DNA of 64,000 nt from Nigrospora sphaerica (lineage: Eukaryota > Ascomycota > Sordariomycetes > Amphisphaeriales > Apiosporaceae). The position numbers and the translations under genes were made by a program. The DNA lies in the NCBI GenBank assembly GCA_018287875.1, contig JAGVVL010000018.1, forward strand, positions 1,666,501 through 1,730,500. Reading direction: 5' to 3'. This document shows positions 38,063 through 50,280 of this stretch, piece after piece (the stretch's first letter is position 1; each line of letters begins with the position of its first letter). The notes beneath the pieces are model-generated. The model made no database searches and was not told the DNA's origin. It was given only the letters and a program-made list of their open reading frames with translations.

Positions 38063-40828
38063 ATGGGCACCTCGTCCCGGGAAGACCTGGTCGCCGGCAG
38101 CGCCCTGACCGCCAGCGACGAAAAGCTCCGGACCGAACACCTGCCCATCCGCAGCAAAAGCGAGCGGGTCAAGGGCGAACGGGACCGCGACCGAGACCGC
38201 GAACGGGACCGAGATCGTGACAGAGATGGCTCCCATCGCTCTTCGCACCACCGCCACAAGTCATCGCGAAGCTCCAAGCTGGCCGATGGCGACTCGACCC
38301 TGACTTCCTCTACCACCGCCTCGGCGGCTCAACGTCGTTCCCACCGCAGTGTGCGGGAAAAGACGGGCGATGGCGACGACAGAGACCGTTATCGAGATCG
38401 CGACCGCGACCGAGAAAGGGACAGGGACCGAGACCGGGCCAAGAAGACGGTCTCTCTCAGCGAGCTGGTGCCTGAATTGAGCCGCATCAGCGGAAGCCGC
38501 GTCAGCTTGCCCTACCCAACATTCAGCAAGGCGCACAGCAAGGAATCCACCAGGGACGACGCCTCGTCGCCGGCGACGAAGGAAGCAGATCCCTTGACTC
38601 CCGAGCCGACTGACCTGGGGGCTGGTGACCGGTCCGAATCCAGATCGGCTGAGAACTTGCTCAACAGAAAGCGGAGCTCCAAGAAAGAGAGTCGCCCGCC
38701 CAGCCCTCCCGAGACCGACATGTCCGGAGAAAAGAGACGAAGCTACACCTCGACTCCCCGGTCCGGGGGCCGGCTGAGCCCGGCTCAAGACCGGCCCGCG
38801 TCTAGGACGTCGGGCATCTCGCGGTCGAGCTCCAAAAGAGATGACAGGTCCAAAATGTCCAGCCGCGTATCGAGCCAGGGCACCTGCATTAAGACGCCCA
38901 TCTACGATGACGACTCCACAGTAAGCGACGACAGAACGGCTGGTGCTCGATCGGCTGCCACCTCGGTTCTTCCGAAGCGGTCCGCGTCGAAGAGAGACAA
39001 ATATTTGGATTCCTTCGACGTTGACGACTCTCCCGAGTCCGTACAGGACTCGTCTCCCAAAACCCCCACCGGAACCGCACAGTTCCCGCCCGGCCTACTC
39101 TCCAACGAAAAGCGGCCGTTGTCGACTCCGCAACTCAGAGTAGAAGAGCACGGCCGCCCTTCCCCAGCAGCGACGCCTATGACCGACCTCAGCCCACCGC
39201 CGCCGCCGCCGCCGCCTCTGAACATCCAAGAAGTGCCGCGGATAGACTACCTTCTCCAAAACGGCGGTCTCGCACAACCCATTTCCAAGAACTTCCTTTC
39301 CGCTATACCAAAACAAAGTGCGCAACGGCCTACCAACCGACCTTTGACCGGCCCCGAGGCCATGTTTGCGCCGCTTTTCAGCATTCTTGACCAGTATCAA
39401 AACGTTCTCCACAAGCAAGGCTCCGTCGCCGTGGCTACCGGGCATAAGTCTGTAGCAAGACGGCTGCTCGACAGATTGGAGGACGTCTTCTCTCGGGACC
39501 TGCCCGAGGAAGGGTGCATTTGTGTCATGTGCGAACGCACACCCGACGAACACCAAGGACTGGGTTGGGGCGAAGTTCTGGAGAGGGTGGGTGGTCGTAT
39601 TGATTTGCCCGCATGGCCCCCGTTCGACCTCGCTTCTCTCGGCGCAAGCGCCGTCGATCAATTGGGCGACCTCCCCCCTCGGCCCTCGTCACCGGTTAAC
39701 CTCGATCCCGATATCGCCGAAGAGTTCAGAGAGCACTACCTGCGACAGTCCAAGAAGGTCAGGTCTGCGGTGGACAAGTGGATGGAGACGTGCGCCGAGG
39801 CGCCCGCGCCGCCGCCCACCGAAGTTGACGACGAGACACTCACATTTGCTATCCTGACCAGTCTGGAGCCTGAGGAGCGGCCGTACTTCAACGCGTTGCT
39901 GTCGGGCGCCAAGGAGGTGACGCACAGTGTCCGGGCCCCGACGCCCAACGTGCGAAAACCCCGTGTGGACTTCATTGTCAAGTGCGGGTTGTCTTTGCAA
40001 CGACTGTATCGCCTGTCGCAGGCGCCGCGCGATGCCGAGACGGCCATGTACCTGGTCAAGAACCCGTTTCACCATGACCTCCTGGTTACAATTACCGACA
40101 TAAGCCCCCAAGAATGGGAAATCCTTACTTCTGGACGTTTTGATGGTTTCCTCTGGTCGGGGGCGGAAGGCGATGACGGCACGACGCCGACAGCAGAAAA
40201 CCCGGGCTCGCGAGGGCCGACGCCCGCCAGTGGCTTCTTCTCCCCGCCGCCCTCCCGCAATGCCACGGCCTCGGGCATGGGCTTCCAGCAGATGTCGGGC
40301 TTGGGCACCTCGAGGAATACGACGCCCTTTTCCGGCGTCTACAGCCGCGGCACTACCCCGGCCTCGTTCGTGTCGCTATCGTCGTCGGCGGGTCCCATGC
40401 ATAGCCGCCAAGCCGTGTCGCATGACGAGGAAGTCGAAATGGCCGTTTTGGCGGAAGTGGAACGGGAAATCTACCAAGGCATGGAAGCCCTCGAGGACGC
40501 GTTTGAGAAGCTGCACCACCGAGCTGAAATGGTGCGCAATGCTTTGCGGCAGCGGAACGCGGGCCTCATGATGAGCATGCAGAGCCGCCGGGCCGGTGGG
40601 GGGATCGACGTTCTGCCGCAGCTGAGCGGCGACAGCTCGCAAGGGGGCTACGCCAGGCCTCCCTGGGCCAACGGCGACGAGGAGAGCGAAAGCGACTGGG
40701 GCGACGACGTTGAAAGTTTGGCGCCCGACGATAGTGCCAGCAACATAAGCAGTAGCAGGCACCGGCGACCAAAGAGGAGGACCGAGAGAAGGACGCCGGC
40801 ACCCATTGAGGAAGAGGACGAGTGCTGA
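38063..40828 (+). CDS. Conserved fungal protein of unknown function, 921 aa, intron-less, RD-repeat N-terminus
   Basis: I do not recognise a function. The single exon starts ATGGGCACCTCG with a good context (ACC before ATG). Residues 1-380 are mostly disordered, with two runs of alternating Arg-Asp/Glu (about 39-56 and 109-128) and many Ser/Arg and Pro stretches, ending in eight prolines near 378-385. The globular part, about 388-700, begins VPRIDYLLQNGGLAQPISKN, includes FAPLFSILDQYQNVLHKQG, a Cys cluster CICVMCE near 490, and ITDISPQEWEILTSGRFDGF. A helix with EREIYQGMEALEDAFEKLHH near 800 could form a coiled coil. The C-terminus is acidic, then basic (RHRRPKRRTERR). It may be a nuclear or signalling scaffold, but that is a guess. 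The open frame and family-like core make the gene itself secure. Confidence 0.9.
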   Translation: MGTSSREDLVAGSALTASDEKLRTEHLPIRSKSERVKGERDRDRDRERDRDRDRDGSHRSSHHRHKSSRSSKLADGDSTLTSSTTASAAQRRSHRSVREKTGDGDDRDRYRDRDRDRERDRDRDRAKKTVSLSELVPELSRISGSRVSLPYPTFSKAHSKESTRDDASSPATKEADPLTPEPTDLGAGDRSESRSAENLLNRKRSSKKESRPPSPPETDMSGEKRRSYTSTPRSGGRLSPAQDRPASRTSGISRSSSKRDDRSKMSSRVSSQGTCIKTPIYDDDSTVSDDRTAGARSAATSVLPKRSASKRDKYLDSFDVDDSPESVQDSSPKTPTGTAQFPPGLLSNEKRPLSTPQLRVEEHGRPSPAATPMTDLSPPPPPPPPLNIQEVPRIDYLLQNGGLAQPISKNFLSAIPKQSAQRPTNRPLTGPEAMFAPLFSILDQYQNVLHKQGSVAVATGHKSVARRLLDRLEDVFSRDLPEEGCICVMCERTPDEHQGLGWGEVLERVGGRIDLPAWPPFDLASLGASAVDQLGDLPPRPSSPVNLDPDIAEEFREHYLRQSKKVRSAVDKWMETCAEAPAPPPTEVDDETLTFAILTSLEPEERPYFNALLSGAKEVTHSVRAPTPNVRKPRVDFIVKCGLSLQRLYRLSQAPRDAETAMYLVKNPFHHDLLVTITDISPQEWEILTSGRFDGFLWSGAEGDDGTTPTAENPGSRGPTPASGFFSPPPSRNATASGMGFQQMSGLGTSRNTTPFSGVYSRGTTPASFVSLSSSAGPMHSRQAVSHDEEVEMAVLAEVEREIYQGMEALEDAFEKLHHRAEMVRNALRQRNAGLMMSMQSRRAGGGIDVLPQLSGDSSQGGYARPPWANGDEESESDWGDDVESLAPDDSASNISSSRHRRPKRRTERRTPAPIEEEDEC

Positions 40829-42188
40829 GAGGGAGGAATTGGGCACGGGACAGGTTTTGGGAACACAGGAGGAATCTCTGCTGCGGGCAAGCCCACGAGA
40901 GCCGGGGGACGCAACATGTGCCTCAGCAGAGAAGGACCACGATCCCCTCTCACCTATTCAGGCCACATACCCATTTGGTTTGCTCAAGCATCAAGTCACT
41001 TTGCATGGTCAAGGAGTTCACACTCTCTTTGCTCGCGACGATTGGGTTCTCACGGTACGGTATCGAGATACGAAGGCACATTTATGATATACCAAATAGT
41101 TAAGGGTCCTAATTCAACGGCGGCACGACGACGGAGTTGTGTCTCAGAACTTACAGAAGATGCGCAATGAGAGATTGGACTCATTTTCGGCTCGATCACG
41201 AGGATGCAACGAATCGAATGACAGTTGGGGGAGGCCCTGGGACTGGACACCAATGGGTAATGAATGCATTTTGAGGTTGAGAAGGAGAAAAGTGGGGGTG
41301 GGGCAATGGGATGGGATGGATGTCCTTGCCCGTTAATTAACAGCAGGCCGGCCTGTTATCACACCCGCGGTTGCTCCATCTGTTACCCCCCTTTCGCCCT
41401 TCTTCGTATTGGTAGCCTACTTGTTCCGGTGTCGTGGCTATCCTTCTTCACGGGACGTGTCAAGAGTGGTGAGTCGCAGGAACAGTGACCAGACCTGGCC
41501 AACCTCTTCCTCCCACGACCCCCCCGGGCAGGTGGTTTGACAGCTCGACAGCTGCGTGGAGGTGGGGAAACAACAAGAACAACAACGATAACAACAGCCG
41601 GGGCAGGGGCGAGTCACGAACAAAAGGCAAGGCATGCCTACTTTCTGATACGCTCTGCGTACCACTGTCCCCTCCTATCTGCGGGGGTCCGAAGCGCCCC
41701 AATCACGGCAGCCATCTCTGGGCGACGACCTGAGAAAGGCGATCTTCGGGGGGGCAAGGAAGAGAGGCCTGCGGCGTCCATCATGCAGCAGAAAAATACC
41801 CCGCCGCGGCCGGTCTGGTTTCCGTCGGTATTTTCGGTTCCAGCTCGCGGGGCAATGCAAGCGGGAAGGAGGAGGGAAAGATGGGCGAGTTTGGCCTCTT
41901 GCCTGCAGATGAATGACATCGCCGGCCCCCGCCGTACCGCTCCTAGATACGACCTTCCTATTCCAGGCGGCCCCAAGGTAGCAGCAATGCCAGCAGCTGC
42001 AAGCAGCAACAGCGAGGCTCTCGTAGGGGGGGAGGGCGTACTACATCTACAAAACCTACCGGTCCGGAACGGGCGGCTCCCGGGAGAGGGGCAGAAGGAG
42101 ACTGGCCTGGCTTCGCGGCCGAAGGGACAGAGGAAAGCCGGGGCGGAGAAACATCCACACACATACGCATATAACACACACCAAAAGC
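40829..42188. other. 1.4 kb intergenic region
   Basis: 3' flank of the 921-aa gene and promoter of the secreted glycosidase-like gene. A 221-codon plus-strand ORF (41537-42202) and a 179-codon minus-strand ORF (41638-42177) overlap each other, are low in motif content, and are better explained as stop-poor GC-rich DNA. Confidence 0.55.
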
Positions 42189-45158
42189 ATGCTGGGCTCT
42201 AACATGTGGCGCCGGTACCTCGTCCTTCTTCTGGCCGGGCTCCTCGTCTACGCCCGCGCCGCCGACGGCGACGGCGACGACCAACTCGGCCTCGGCCGGG
42301 GCTTCCGCAACCTGACGACGCGTCACTTCGAGGCCGTCCTCGCCGGCGAGGCCCAGGTGCTCGTGTCGCTGAAGCCGGCCGGGTTGACCTTCGACTTCCT
42401 GCCCTTCGACTACCTACCTCTGCGCGCGCGCGACGGCCAGTATCACTGGGGCGACGTCACCTTCCGCTACCGGACCGTCGGGACCGCGGCGTGGGTCGAC
42501 GGAGACTCGGCGGCGGCGCGGCGGCCCGTCGTTGCCGTGGATGAGGAGGACGGCGACGACGACGACGAAGACACTCGGCGGCTGGCGGCGGCGCGCATGG
42601 GGCCGACGCTGCCGCGGGGCCCGCTGAACGTGACGCGCGAGTGGCTCGACGTGGCCGGGGACTTGGGCCTGCGCTTCACCGTGGCCAACGCGGGCGCGGC
42701 CGCCGTCGAGGTGGGCAGCCTTGGCTTCCCGGCCGAGTTCAACAGCATCTTCACGGGCCGGTACGCCGCCGACATGGCGCGTCTCTGCTCGCTCGCCGAC
42801 CCCTACGTGGGCATGCACGCCGGCCACCTCCGCGTCGCGCCGGCCCGGGGCGACGGCCCGGCGCTCGTGGTGACGCCGCTCGGCGACGCGCCCCTCGAGG
42901 CCTACCGGAACCTCGCCGAGCCCTACGACGCCGGCACGGCATACGGCAGCCAGACCTTCGAGGGCCTCTACGAGTGGCAGGTCCTCTCCAAGGCCTGGGC
43001 CGAGGACGAGTGGCGCGGCGCCGAGCCGTGGAACCCGCCCTCGTCGCGCGTCCTGCAGCCGGGCGAGTCCATGGCGCTGGGCGTGCGCTTCTCCGTCGTG
43101 CCCGGCGGCGTGCGCGACATGGACGCCGCCGTCGAGTCGACCGGCACCCCCGTGGCCCTGGGCGTGCCGGGTTTCGTCATCCCGCGCGGGTCCGCCGCCT
43201 CGCTCCGCCTGCGCGCCGGCTCCGAGGTCCGCACCGTCACGGCCGCGCCCGCCGCCGCGCTGGCCGTCCGCCGCGTCGCGCCCGGCACGTACGCCGTCAC
43301 CCCGGACGCCGCCGCCTGGGGCCGCGTGCGCCTCGACGTCGCCTACGCCGACGGCCGGGTCCAGACGGTGCACTACTTCGTCACCAAGCCCGGCACCGAG
43401 GCCGTCGGCGACCTGGGCCGCTTCGCCACGACGGCCCAGTGGTTCAACGACACCTCGGACCCCTTCGGGCGCGCCCCGTCCGTCATGACGTACGACTACG
43501 AGGCCCGGGCCCCCGTCACGCAGGACGCGCGCGCCTGGGTCGCGGGGCTGAGCGATGAAGGCGGCGCCGGCTCGTTCCTCGCGGCGGCCATGAAGCAGGC
43601 CGTCCAGCCCGAGGCCGCCGAGGTCGCCAAGCTCGAGCAGTTCGTCGACGGCGTGCTGTGGAAGACGATCCAGACCCCCGATTACTCGGTGCGGAAGAGC
43701 ATTTTCTTCTACGACCCCGAGGCCCTCCCGGGCTACGCGTACGACGCCGCCATTGACTGGACCTCGTGGACCTCGTGGGACAGGACGGCGGCCTATGCGA
43801 CAGATCGCGCCTACGATTATGTCCACGTGGCCGCCACATACTGGGCCTTGTATCGCGTGGCGAGGGCCTATCCTGCGCTGGTGAGCCACCACACCTGGGA
43901 CTGGTACCTTAGCCAAGCATACCGCACCATCGCCAGGGCCATGCAGGTCGATGTGGGATACAACCGCGTCGGCCTGATGGGCGAGACCGTCTTTGGGGAA
44001 ATTCTGGAGGATCTACACAGGGAGGGAAAGACGCCCGAGGCAGAGGATGTCACCGAGAAGATGCGAGATCGTGCCCTGCAATGGGACTCGGAGGAAGTGC
44101 CCTTCGGCAGCGAGATGGCCTGGGACTCCACCGGGCAGGAAGGCGTCTACTACTGGACCAAGTTAGTCCAGACCGTGCTCGATAAGACGCAGGCTATAGA
44201 GACTAACGAGGAATCTTCTTCAAAACAGGTACTTTGGGCTTACGGCCACAGCGACGAAGACAGTCAACAGCGTCCTCGGCTTCATGCCCACAGTCCCGCA
44301 CTGGGGCTGGAATGGCAACGTACGTAGCTTTCCGAACCTCTCCCATCTGGCTCCTGGGCTGTTGGGGTTCCTTTGATCGTCGAGAATGACCTGCTGAGAC
44401 TGATTACTGACTCCGCTCAACAGGCGCGGCGGTACTGGGATAATGTGTATGGCCTCTTATCCCCTGCCCCAAAAGTATTACGACTGATCAGCACGCGCAG
44501 GTACGCCGGAAAGCTCCGCAGGATAGAACGCCAAATTCACCATTACGGCAGCGGCCTGAACGCGCTCGTCCTTCTTTCCGCCTTCCGCAGCGACCCGTCC
44601 GATACGTATCTCCTCCGCGTCGGGTACGGGGGCGCGAGCGGGCCCGTCTCCAACATCCACCAGGACGGCTTTGCGGCCGCTTCATTCCATTCATGGCCCG
44701 GTACTCTCGAATGGGATGGATACAGCGGTGATTACGGGTCGAATTTCGTTGGGCTTGCTCTGGGTTCGGGCACCTACATGGCACATATGGAAGGCGTCGG
44801 ACTGGTGGCGTTTGGGGGTACGATGGCGGACGATGGCGGCGACGGCACGGGCGCAGTAGTGGTCATTACTGCGGATCCCGTGCGGCGAAGGATCTTTATC
44901 GGGCCTCTTGGCGTCTTGGTGTCCGTCGACGCGGGCATCATACGGGCGTTCAGGTACTGGCCGCTCACGAGAAGGGTCGAGGTGACGCTGTCGCAACTTG
45001 AGGGGGCCCCGGAGGCTGCAGCAGCCGTCCTATGGGTTGAAAGTCCCTCGGGCTCGGCCAATTACACTGTGACGGCCCCTGAGATGGTGCGGGCGAGGCT
45101 GGGTTGGCGTGTTCCGCTATCGTCTGGCGACGCCACCGTCACCATCAGCCTCCAATAG
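42189..45158 (+). CDS. Secreted glycosidase-like protein (DUF5695 / six-hairpin type)
   Basis: Probable extracellular carbohydrate-active protein of 914 residues. Four exons in phase: 42189-44161, 44229-44319, 44424-44446 (only 23 nt) and 44501-45158. The signal peptide is clear: MLGSNMWRRY followed by a hydrophobic core and cleavage near ARA-ADG (about 24). The first half is beta-rich. The second half has aromatic-rich helical stretches such as AIDWTSWTSWDRTAAYATDR (about 518-537) and PTVPHWGWNGNARRYWDNVY across exons 2-3, the look of an alpha/alpha-barrel glycosidase. I assign it to the DUF5695-type family from overall pattern; substrate unknown. The third intron is 54 nt, a multiple of three without a stop, so its retention would insert 18 residues. 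Codons are extremely GC-rich in exon 1. In-frame Met codons at 42189 and 42204 could both start. Confidence 0.8.
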
Positions 45159-47747
45159 GAATCCGGCCGAGAGTTGCAGCCGGTCCCCAGCAGAAGGTCG
45201 AGACGGCCGCCGCCGGGCTGCGACGACGGAGCATGACAGCACGCCACGATGGATGGCATAAAGCGGACGTCGGTGGATAGGCTAGGTCATATACTCGACA
45301 AAGGGTTTAATGCTTCTCGGTCCAAACACGCCTGATCGGCTCTGGTTGTTTCACGAACCCGGGCCCCGCGGGCTACCCGCGGTGTGGGAGAGATGATAAG
45401 GCAGTCCGCCCGCGTCCGTCCGGACCGAAGAGCACGGGTATCAGACCGCCGGGCGATGGATGTTACCCCTGACCGGTATACGTCGCCCAGCCGAGTGCCG
45501 GTTGCCAGTCACTCCGCATGAGCTTGCCGGCCATGCATCGTGATGGCGATATCGTAAGCGGCCACAGACCCCCCCGACACGAGCCCCTGTAGCGACCGCG
45601 TCAGCACTCTGACTGGGGAGGCGCAAGTTGTGGCGACGTTGCCCGTCATACCGCGGCTTTTGCCCCGTGGACAGCAGAGGAAGGGGCCTTTCAGCTGGGC
45701 CCTCCCCACCGCCGATTGACTGGGCCTTACGACGGCCGTTGGGGAGAGATAGGCGCACAGGGTGAGATAAGCCTATACAGCGAGATTGGCAGAGAGAGCT
45801 GACTTTCTGGGCCTAGTCTCAGCTGCTAGCCCAGGAGGCTACGCCCCGGGGCGAACGGCGGGAATAACCTCACGCCCCGATCCCGTCGGTAACCTGTCAT
45901 ACGCAGTACGGGGCGGGTTATCGGCTGGCACACGGCAACGCAGGCTTCCCGTGGTTCAGATGGAGGCATCCAGCACGACGATCGTGTGTCGCCACCGGTT
46001 TCCGCGGGGGTCGGATCAGTGGAGAGGGTATGGTACCCAATTCGAGTGATGCTTCTTTCGCCTTGTATCTTCGCTCTTTTCTTTACTCCCTCCGTCTTCT
46101 TCCAGCTGAGTGGGGAATGTGTCACAAGAGTTGAGGGGCTCCGATTGGTTCGATTGGGTTTGTGGGCGGCGGCGCTGACAAGTGGAGCTGGTGAAACCGG
46201 GTGGGCCGACAAGAAATCGTCTGGACCCTCTCCATCTTCGTTATCTTCAGAAGAGACGGTGCCATCCCAGTCGGGCACATGGCGTCGGAAAAGGCGCAAG
46301 GCAGTTGGACGGCGAGCGATATCGCATCTGTGAAAGCAACTGCACCCGCTTGCGACATCCCTGCCCGATCAACCTTGCTGATTGCCATCCGCGGTCTCGA
46401 CCCCACTAGTCGCCAAGCCGCTTGGCTCCAGCCATGTTCCCAAGCCGGCACACGCGCCGGGTCGAAACCGCCAATTCTTTTTTTTTCCCTCCGTCCCGTC
46501 CTTGGTGGTTCGGAGGGCTGGAAGCTCTTGGCTCTCGAACGAGCTTTGGTGGTTTCGTAGTTAGCCTCTTATTTCGACCCTCCATTTGGGCCCTGCCCAG
46601 GCGCTTGCCTGTTGGCACTCGGATAACCCTGCTTGTACTTGCCCAGGCACGCCTAGGCTCCGTTTACGCCGCCCGTCAGCCGTAGGATGGAACCCGAGTA
46701 CATTCCATTACACGACGAGTGCGTCCGCGTTGCGTAGTATTCCGGTCACCACAGCGCTGGGCAAACAGGTTTGCGATTATGGGATTGGATCTACAACCGC
46801 GTCGCCTTCCACCGGCGCGCGCATATTGGGACGGCTGGGCGCCCTAGCAAGGTGCCTACTGCTTATGTGAGTTCGGACATTGGAAACCTGGGGAAGCAGC
46901 TAGGGGAAGGTCGAGGGCGGAAGATGGAGGCTCTCATCTACTTCGGGACGGGACATGTACGCACACTCACCCATCCACCCAGAACAATGTGCGCCCCTAG
47001 ACCTCCCCGACGTGACAGAAAGTACGGAGTACTCCGTAGTAACTGACATGGATGCGCGTCTCAGCTCCGGCAGAGCGGGCCACGGCAATACCACGTATGG
47101 GGCTGCCCATTCAGCAGCGTTGCCGTCCGGGTTAGTGTCCGATAAGAGTTTGTGCGGTCGCCGTCTCTCGTCCATGGGGGTGTCGCCTCCTCCTCTCCAC
47201 GCCCTCCGGCCCTCTCACGCCCGTGTACATTCACGTATTATCTCATTCGATTAGTTGGGGACCCCGTCAGGAGATACTTCCCACCGACAACCGTCCCTGC
47301 CGTGCGTCGTCCCGGCCCACGTACGGCCATCGTCACCCTCGCTTGGCCTACACCCTATTCAGTCTAGACTCACCACGAACGATGCTTCTTGTAGTTAAAC
47401 CCCACGAGCATACTGCCATTTGCCCGTAAGCCTCCATGCCTTCTTCCCTACATCCCTGGGGGGGGGGGGGGGGGGTGCTTCCGGACCCTTGCCCCGTTGA
47501 CTCGCCTTGGTTCAAGCGGAGACCTCGATAGATGTCCTTTTTCGTCTCGGTCTTGGCCCTTCGTGCTGAGCCAGTGGCCGGGGCTCATATAAGATGCCGG
47601 GGCCCCGTCGGCCCTTTCACGTTTTTGGCTCCCAGTGTTCATCTCGTAACGGCGTTGTTGGAATACTCGCTCGTTCGTGGCGCTGCAGCTTCGTCCACCC
47701 ACCCCTCAAGTCTGCCCAGCTCCGGCCTGTCACTCACCGTCAGCACC
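45159..47747. other. 2.6 kb gene-poor region and azgA promoter
   Basis: No recognisable gene. ORFs of 100-157 codons on both strands (for example 45826-46299 minus) lack motifs. An 18-G run lies at 47458-47475, about 270 bp before the azgA start codon, and a pyrimidine-rich leader follows. Confidence 0.55.
47458..47475 (+). repeat. Homopolymer run of 18 G in the azgA upstream region
   Basis: Read directly. It lies between the gene-poor region and the transporter start. Confidence 0.9.
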
Positions 47748-49661
47748 ATGGCTTGGACCGACACGCTCAATGCGAAGGTCGCAGCCGGCCCGGTAGGGCG
47801 GTGGTTCCAGCTCGAGGGATCCGGCCATGTACGTTATATACTCTTGCCTGTCGAGCCGTAAGTGGGAGGAGCGAGTCCGGTTGCTAAGTCATGCCTCGTG
47901 CCTCTAGCCCAAGGAGCGAAAGGGATCCAACTTCTGTACCGAGATGCGCGCCGGCGTCGTGGCCTTCTTCGCCATGGCCTACATCATAGCCGTCAACTCG
48001 TCCATTGTGGCCGACAGCGGCGGCCCTTGTGTCTGTAACGGCGGCCCCGACGACCCCATCTGTACGGTCAACGAGGAATACGCCCTGTGTACGGCCGTCG
48101 TCAAGCGGGATATGGTTACGGCCACGGCTGCCATTTCGGCCCTGACGTCCTTCTTCATGGGCTTGTTTGCGAACCTGTACGGACCCATTGGCCTCGCCCT
48201 CCCTCTCTCGGGCTCAAATCAACCTGCTGACCTTGTCAAAGGCCCGTCTCCCTGGCGCCCGGCATGGGACTGAACGCCTACTTCGCTTACACGGTGGTGG
48301 GATTCCACGGCAGCGGAAGCGTCCCTTATTCCGTGGCGATGACGGCCATCTTCGTTGAGGGCTGGATCTTCTTCGCGCTGGCCCTCTTCGGTATGCGCCA
48401 GTGGCTCGCGCGTGCCATTCCCCGGTCCATCAAGCTCGCCACCGGCGCCGGTATCGGCATGTTCTTGACCATCATCGGACTCACGTACAGCGAGGGCATC
48501 GGTCTGATTGTCGGCGCCCAGTCGACGCCCCTGGAGCTGGCCGGGTGCCACCCGTCCCTCCGAGGCACCGTCGCCGACGGCGACAAGATCGGCCTCTGCC
48601 CCGAGAGCGACAAGATGCGCAACCCGACCATGTGGATAGGCATCTTCTGCGGAGGTATGCTGACTGTCTTCCTAATGATGTACCGGTTCAAGGGCGCCAT
48701 CATTGCCGGCATCCTTTTGGTGAGCATCATCAGCTGGCCGCGAACGACCGAAGTCACGTACTTCCCCCACACGGCCGTGGGTGACGACGCCTTCAACTTT
48801 TTCAAGAACGTCGTCGACTTCCACCAAATCCAAAAGACGCTGGTCGCGCAGAAATGGGACGTGGCCGAGTACGGAGGCCAGTTCGGCCTCGCCCTCATCA
48901 CCTTCCTCTACGTCGACATTCTCGACTGCACCGGCACGCTGTACTCGATGGCCAAGTTTGCCGACCTCATCGACCCCGTCACCCAGGACTTCGAGGGCTC
49001 CTCCATCGCCTACATGGTGGACGCCATCGGCATTTCCATCGGCGCGCTGCTGGGCTGCCCGCCCGTCACCGCCTTTGTCGAGTCGGGCGCCGGCATCAGC
49101 GACGGCGGCAAGACGGGCCTGACGTCCATGGTCACGGGTTTCTGCTTCTTCATCGCCGTCTTCTTCGCGCCCATCTTTGCCTCGATCCCGCCCTGGGCCA
49201 CGGGCTGCGTGCTCATCCTGGTCGGCAGCATGATGGTCAAGGCCGTGACCGAGGTCAACTGGCGCTACATTGGCGACGCCGTGCCCGCCTTCCTCACCAT
49301 CGTCCTCATGCCCTTCACCTACTCCATCGCCAACGGTCTCATCGGCGGCGTCTGCTCCTACATCCTGCTGAACACGACCGTCTGGCTGGTCGAGAAGGCG
49401 TCGGGCGGCCGCATCGTTCCCCACGACAAGGCCGAGAAGGATCCCTGGACCTGGCGCATCCCCGGCGGCATCCTGCCCCCGTGGGCTCGCCGCTTGAGCC
49501 AAGGCAAGAAGGACTTCTGGCGGAACCACGAGGTGCCCGTGACCGAGTCCACCGCCGACGCTCCTGAAAGGCAGACGGAGAAGTCCATCGACTCGAACGA
49601 GGGTGCGAAGGAGCCGTCAAAAATCACCAACCTGCCCGACGCCGACCGTGATAGGCTGTAA
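47748..49661 (+). CDS. azgA: AzgA-type purine (adenine/guanine/hypoxanthine) permease
   Basis: Plasma-membrane proton symporter of the AzgA-like nucleobase family, importing adenine, guanine and hypoxanthine in Aspergillus. Three exons, 47748-47828, 47908-48176 and 48242-49661, give 589 residues. The second intron uses a GTACGG donor and CAAAG acceptor. It restores the conserved ANLPVSLAPGMGLNAYFAYT segment, which confirms the model. Family signatures: MRAGVVAFFAMAYIIAVNSS in the first helix, VDILDCTGTLYSMA in the substrate region, and PPVTAFVESGAGISDGGKTG, whose Glu matches a residue important for purine binding. About 12-14 helices are visible. The C-terminal 80 residues are a hydrophilic, charged tail. 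Expression is usually induced by purines and relieved from nitrogen repression; I saw no clear control site upstream. Confidence 0.96.
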
Positions 49662-50280
49662 GCGCCGGGACCTCATAGGGAGTGCCATATTTTGGTCTTG
49701 CTTGTGGTTGATCATGGGGGACTTCTGTTAGTTGGATGACGCAGGGCGACTAGTGGGACTGTAGCCTTGAAAAACCCCCCAGCTTAGGTCAACCCTTGAA
49801 AACAAGGCAGTCAACTTGTGAAATTCGTAAAGCTCCAAGAAAATCATCGAATGCCCGACGGTGCACTTGATCAGCCCGTAAACACCCCGCTTGCGTGTAA
49901 GTACCTAAATATAGGTAGCAAGTGGTAATCACAACCTTCGTCTGAATTAAGGACGCAAACAGGGCCAAACATGCCATGGGGGCAAATCTCCACCCTGGCT
50001 TACAACTGCCTTCATGAGTCTACCTATATGATCAAAGAACGCTACTAGAGTCTCCTTATATGGCGTTCCACCGCGTCACCAAATGACAACATTATACGAA
50101 GCGGAAAAAGACACGAGCCGCAGCAAGACAGACCAAACCCGACAAAATACGCTGCGGTGAAAATGCACGCGTGCATGCTAAGTAACAAGACGGAGCATGG
50201 TATCCGCTCCACCAACCCCTGCTCTATAGGAGCATCCAAACGCCGGACACCGTTGGGCAACCGCCACATCCTTGGCTAAC
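49662..50280. other. Intergenic 0.6 kb, convergent 3' ends of azgA and ATG3
   Basis: Contains the downstream regions of both genes. I see no additional gene. Confidence 0.6.

Noticed and set aside
41537..42202. 221-codon plus ORF upstream of the glycosidase gene
   Set aside because: Overlaps the glycosidase start and a long antisense ORF. Composition is intergenic-like.
42414..43916. 500-codon minus-strand ORF, and a 305-codon plus ORF in another frame, over the glycosidase gene
   Set aside because: Shadows of the very GC-rich coding exon. The glycosidase frame has a signal peptide and conserved aromatic motifs; the shadows are Gly/Arg/Ala-rich and featureless.
45826..46299. 157-codon minus ORF between glycosidase and azgA genes
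   Set aside because: No family, no intron logic, and other overlapping ORFs in the same DNA.
48672..49529. 285-codon minus-strand ORF over azgA
   Set aside because: Antisense shadow of strongly biased codons; the azgA frame is a clear family match.
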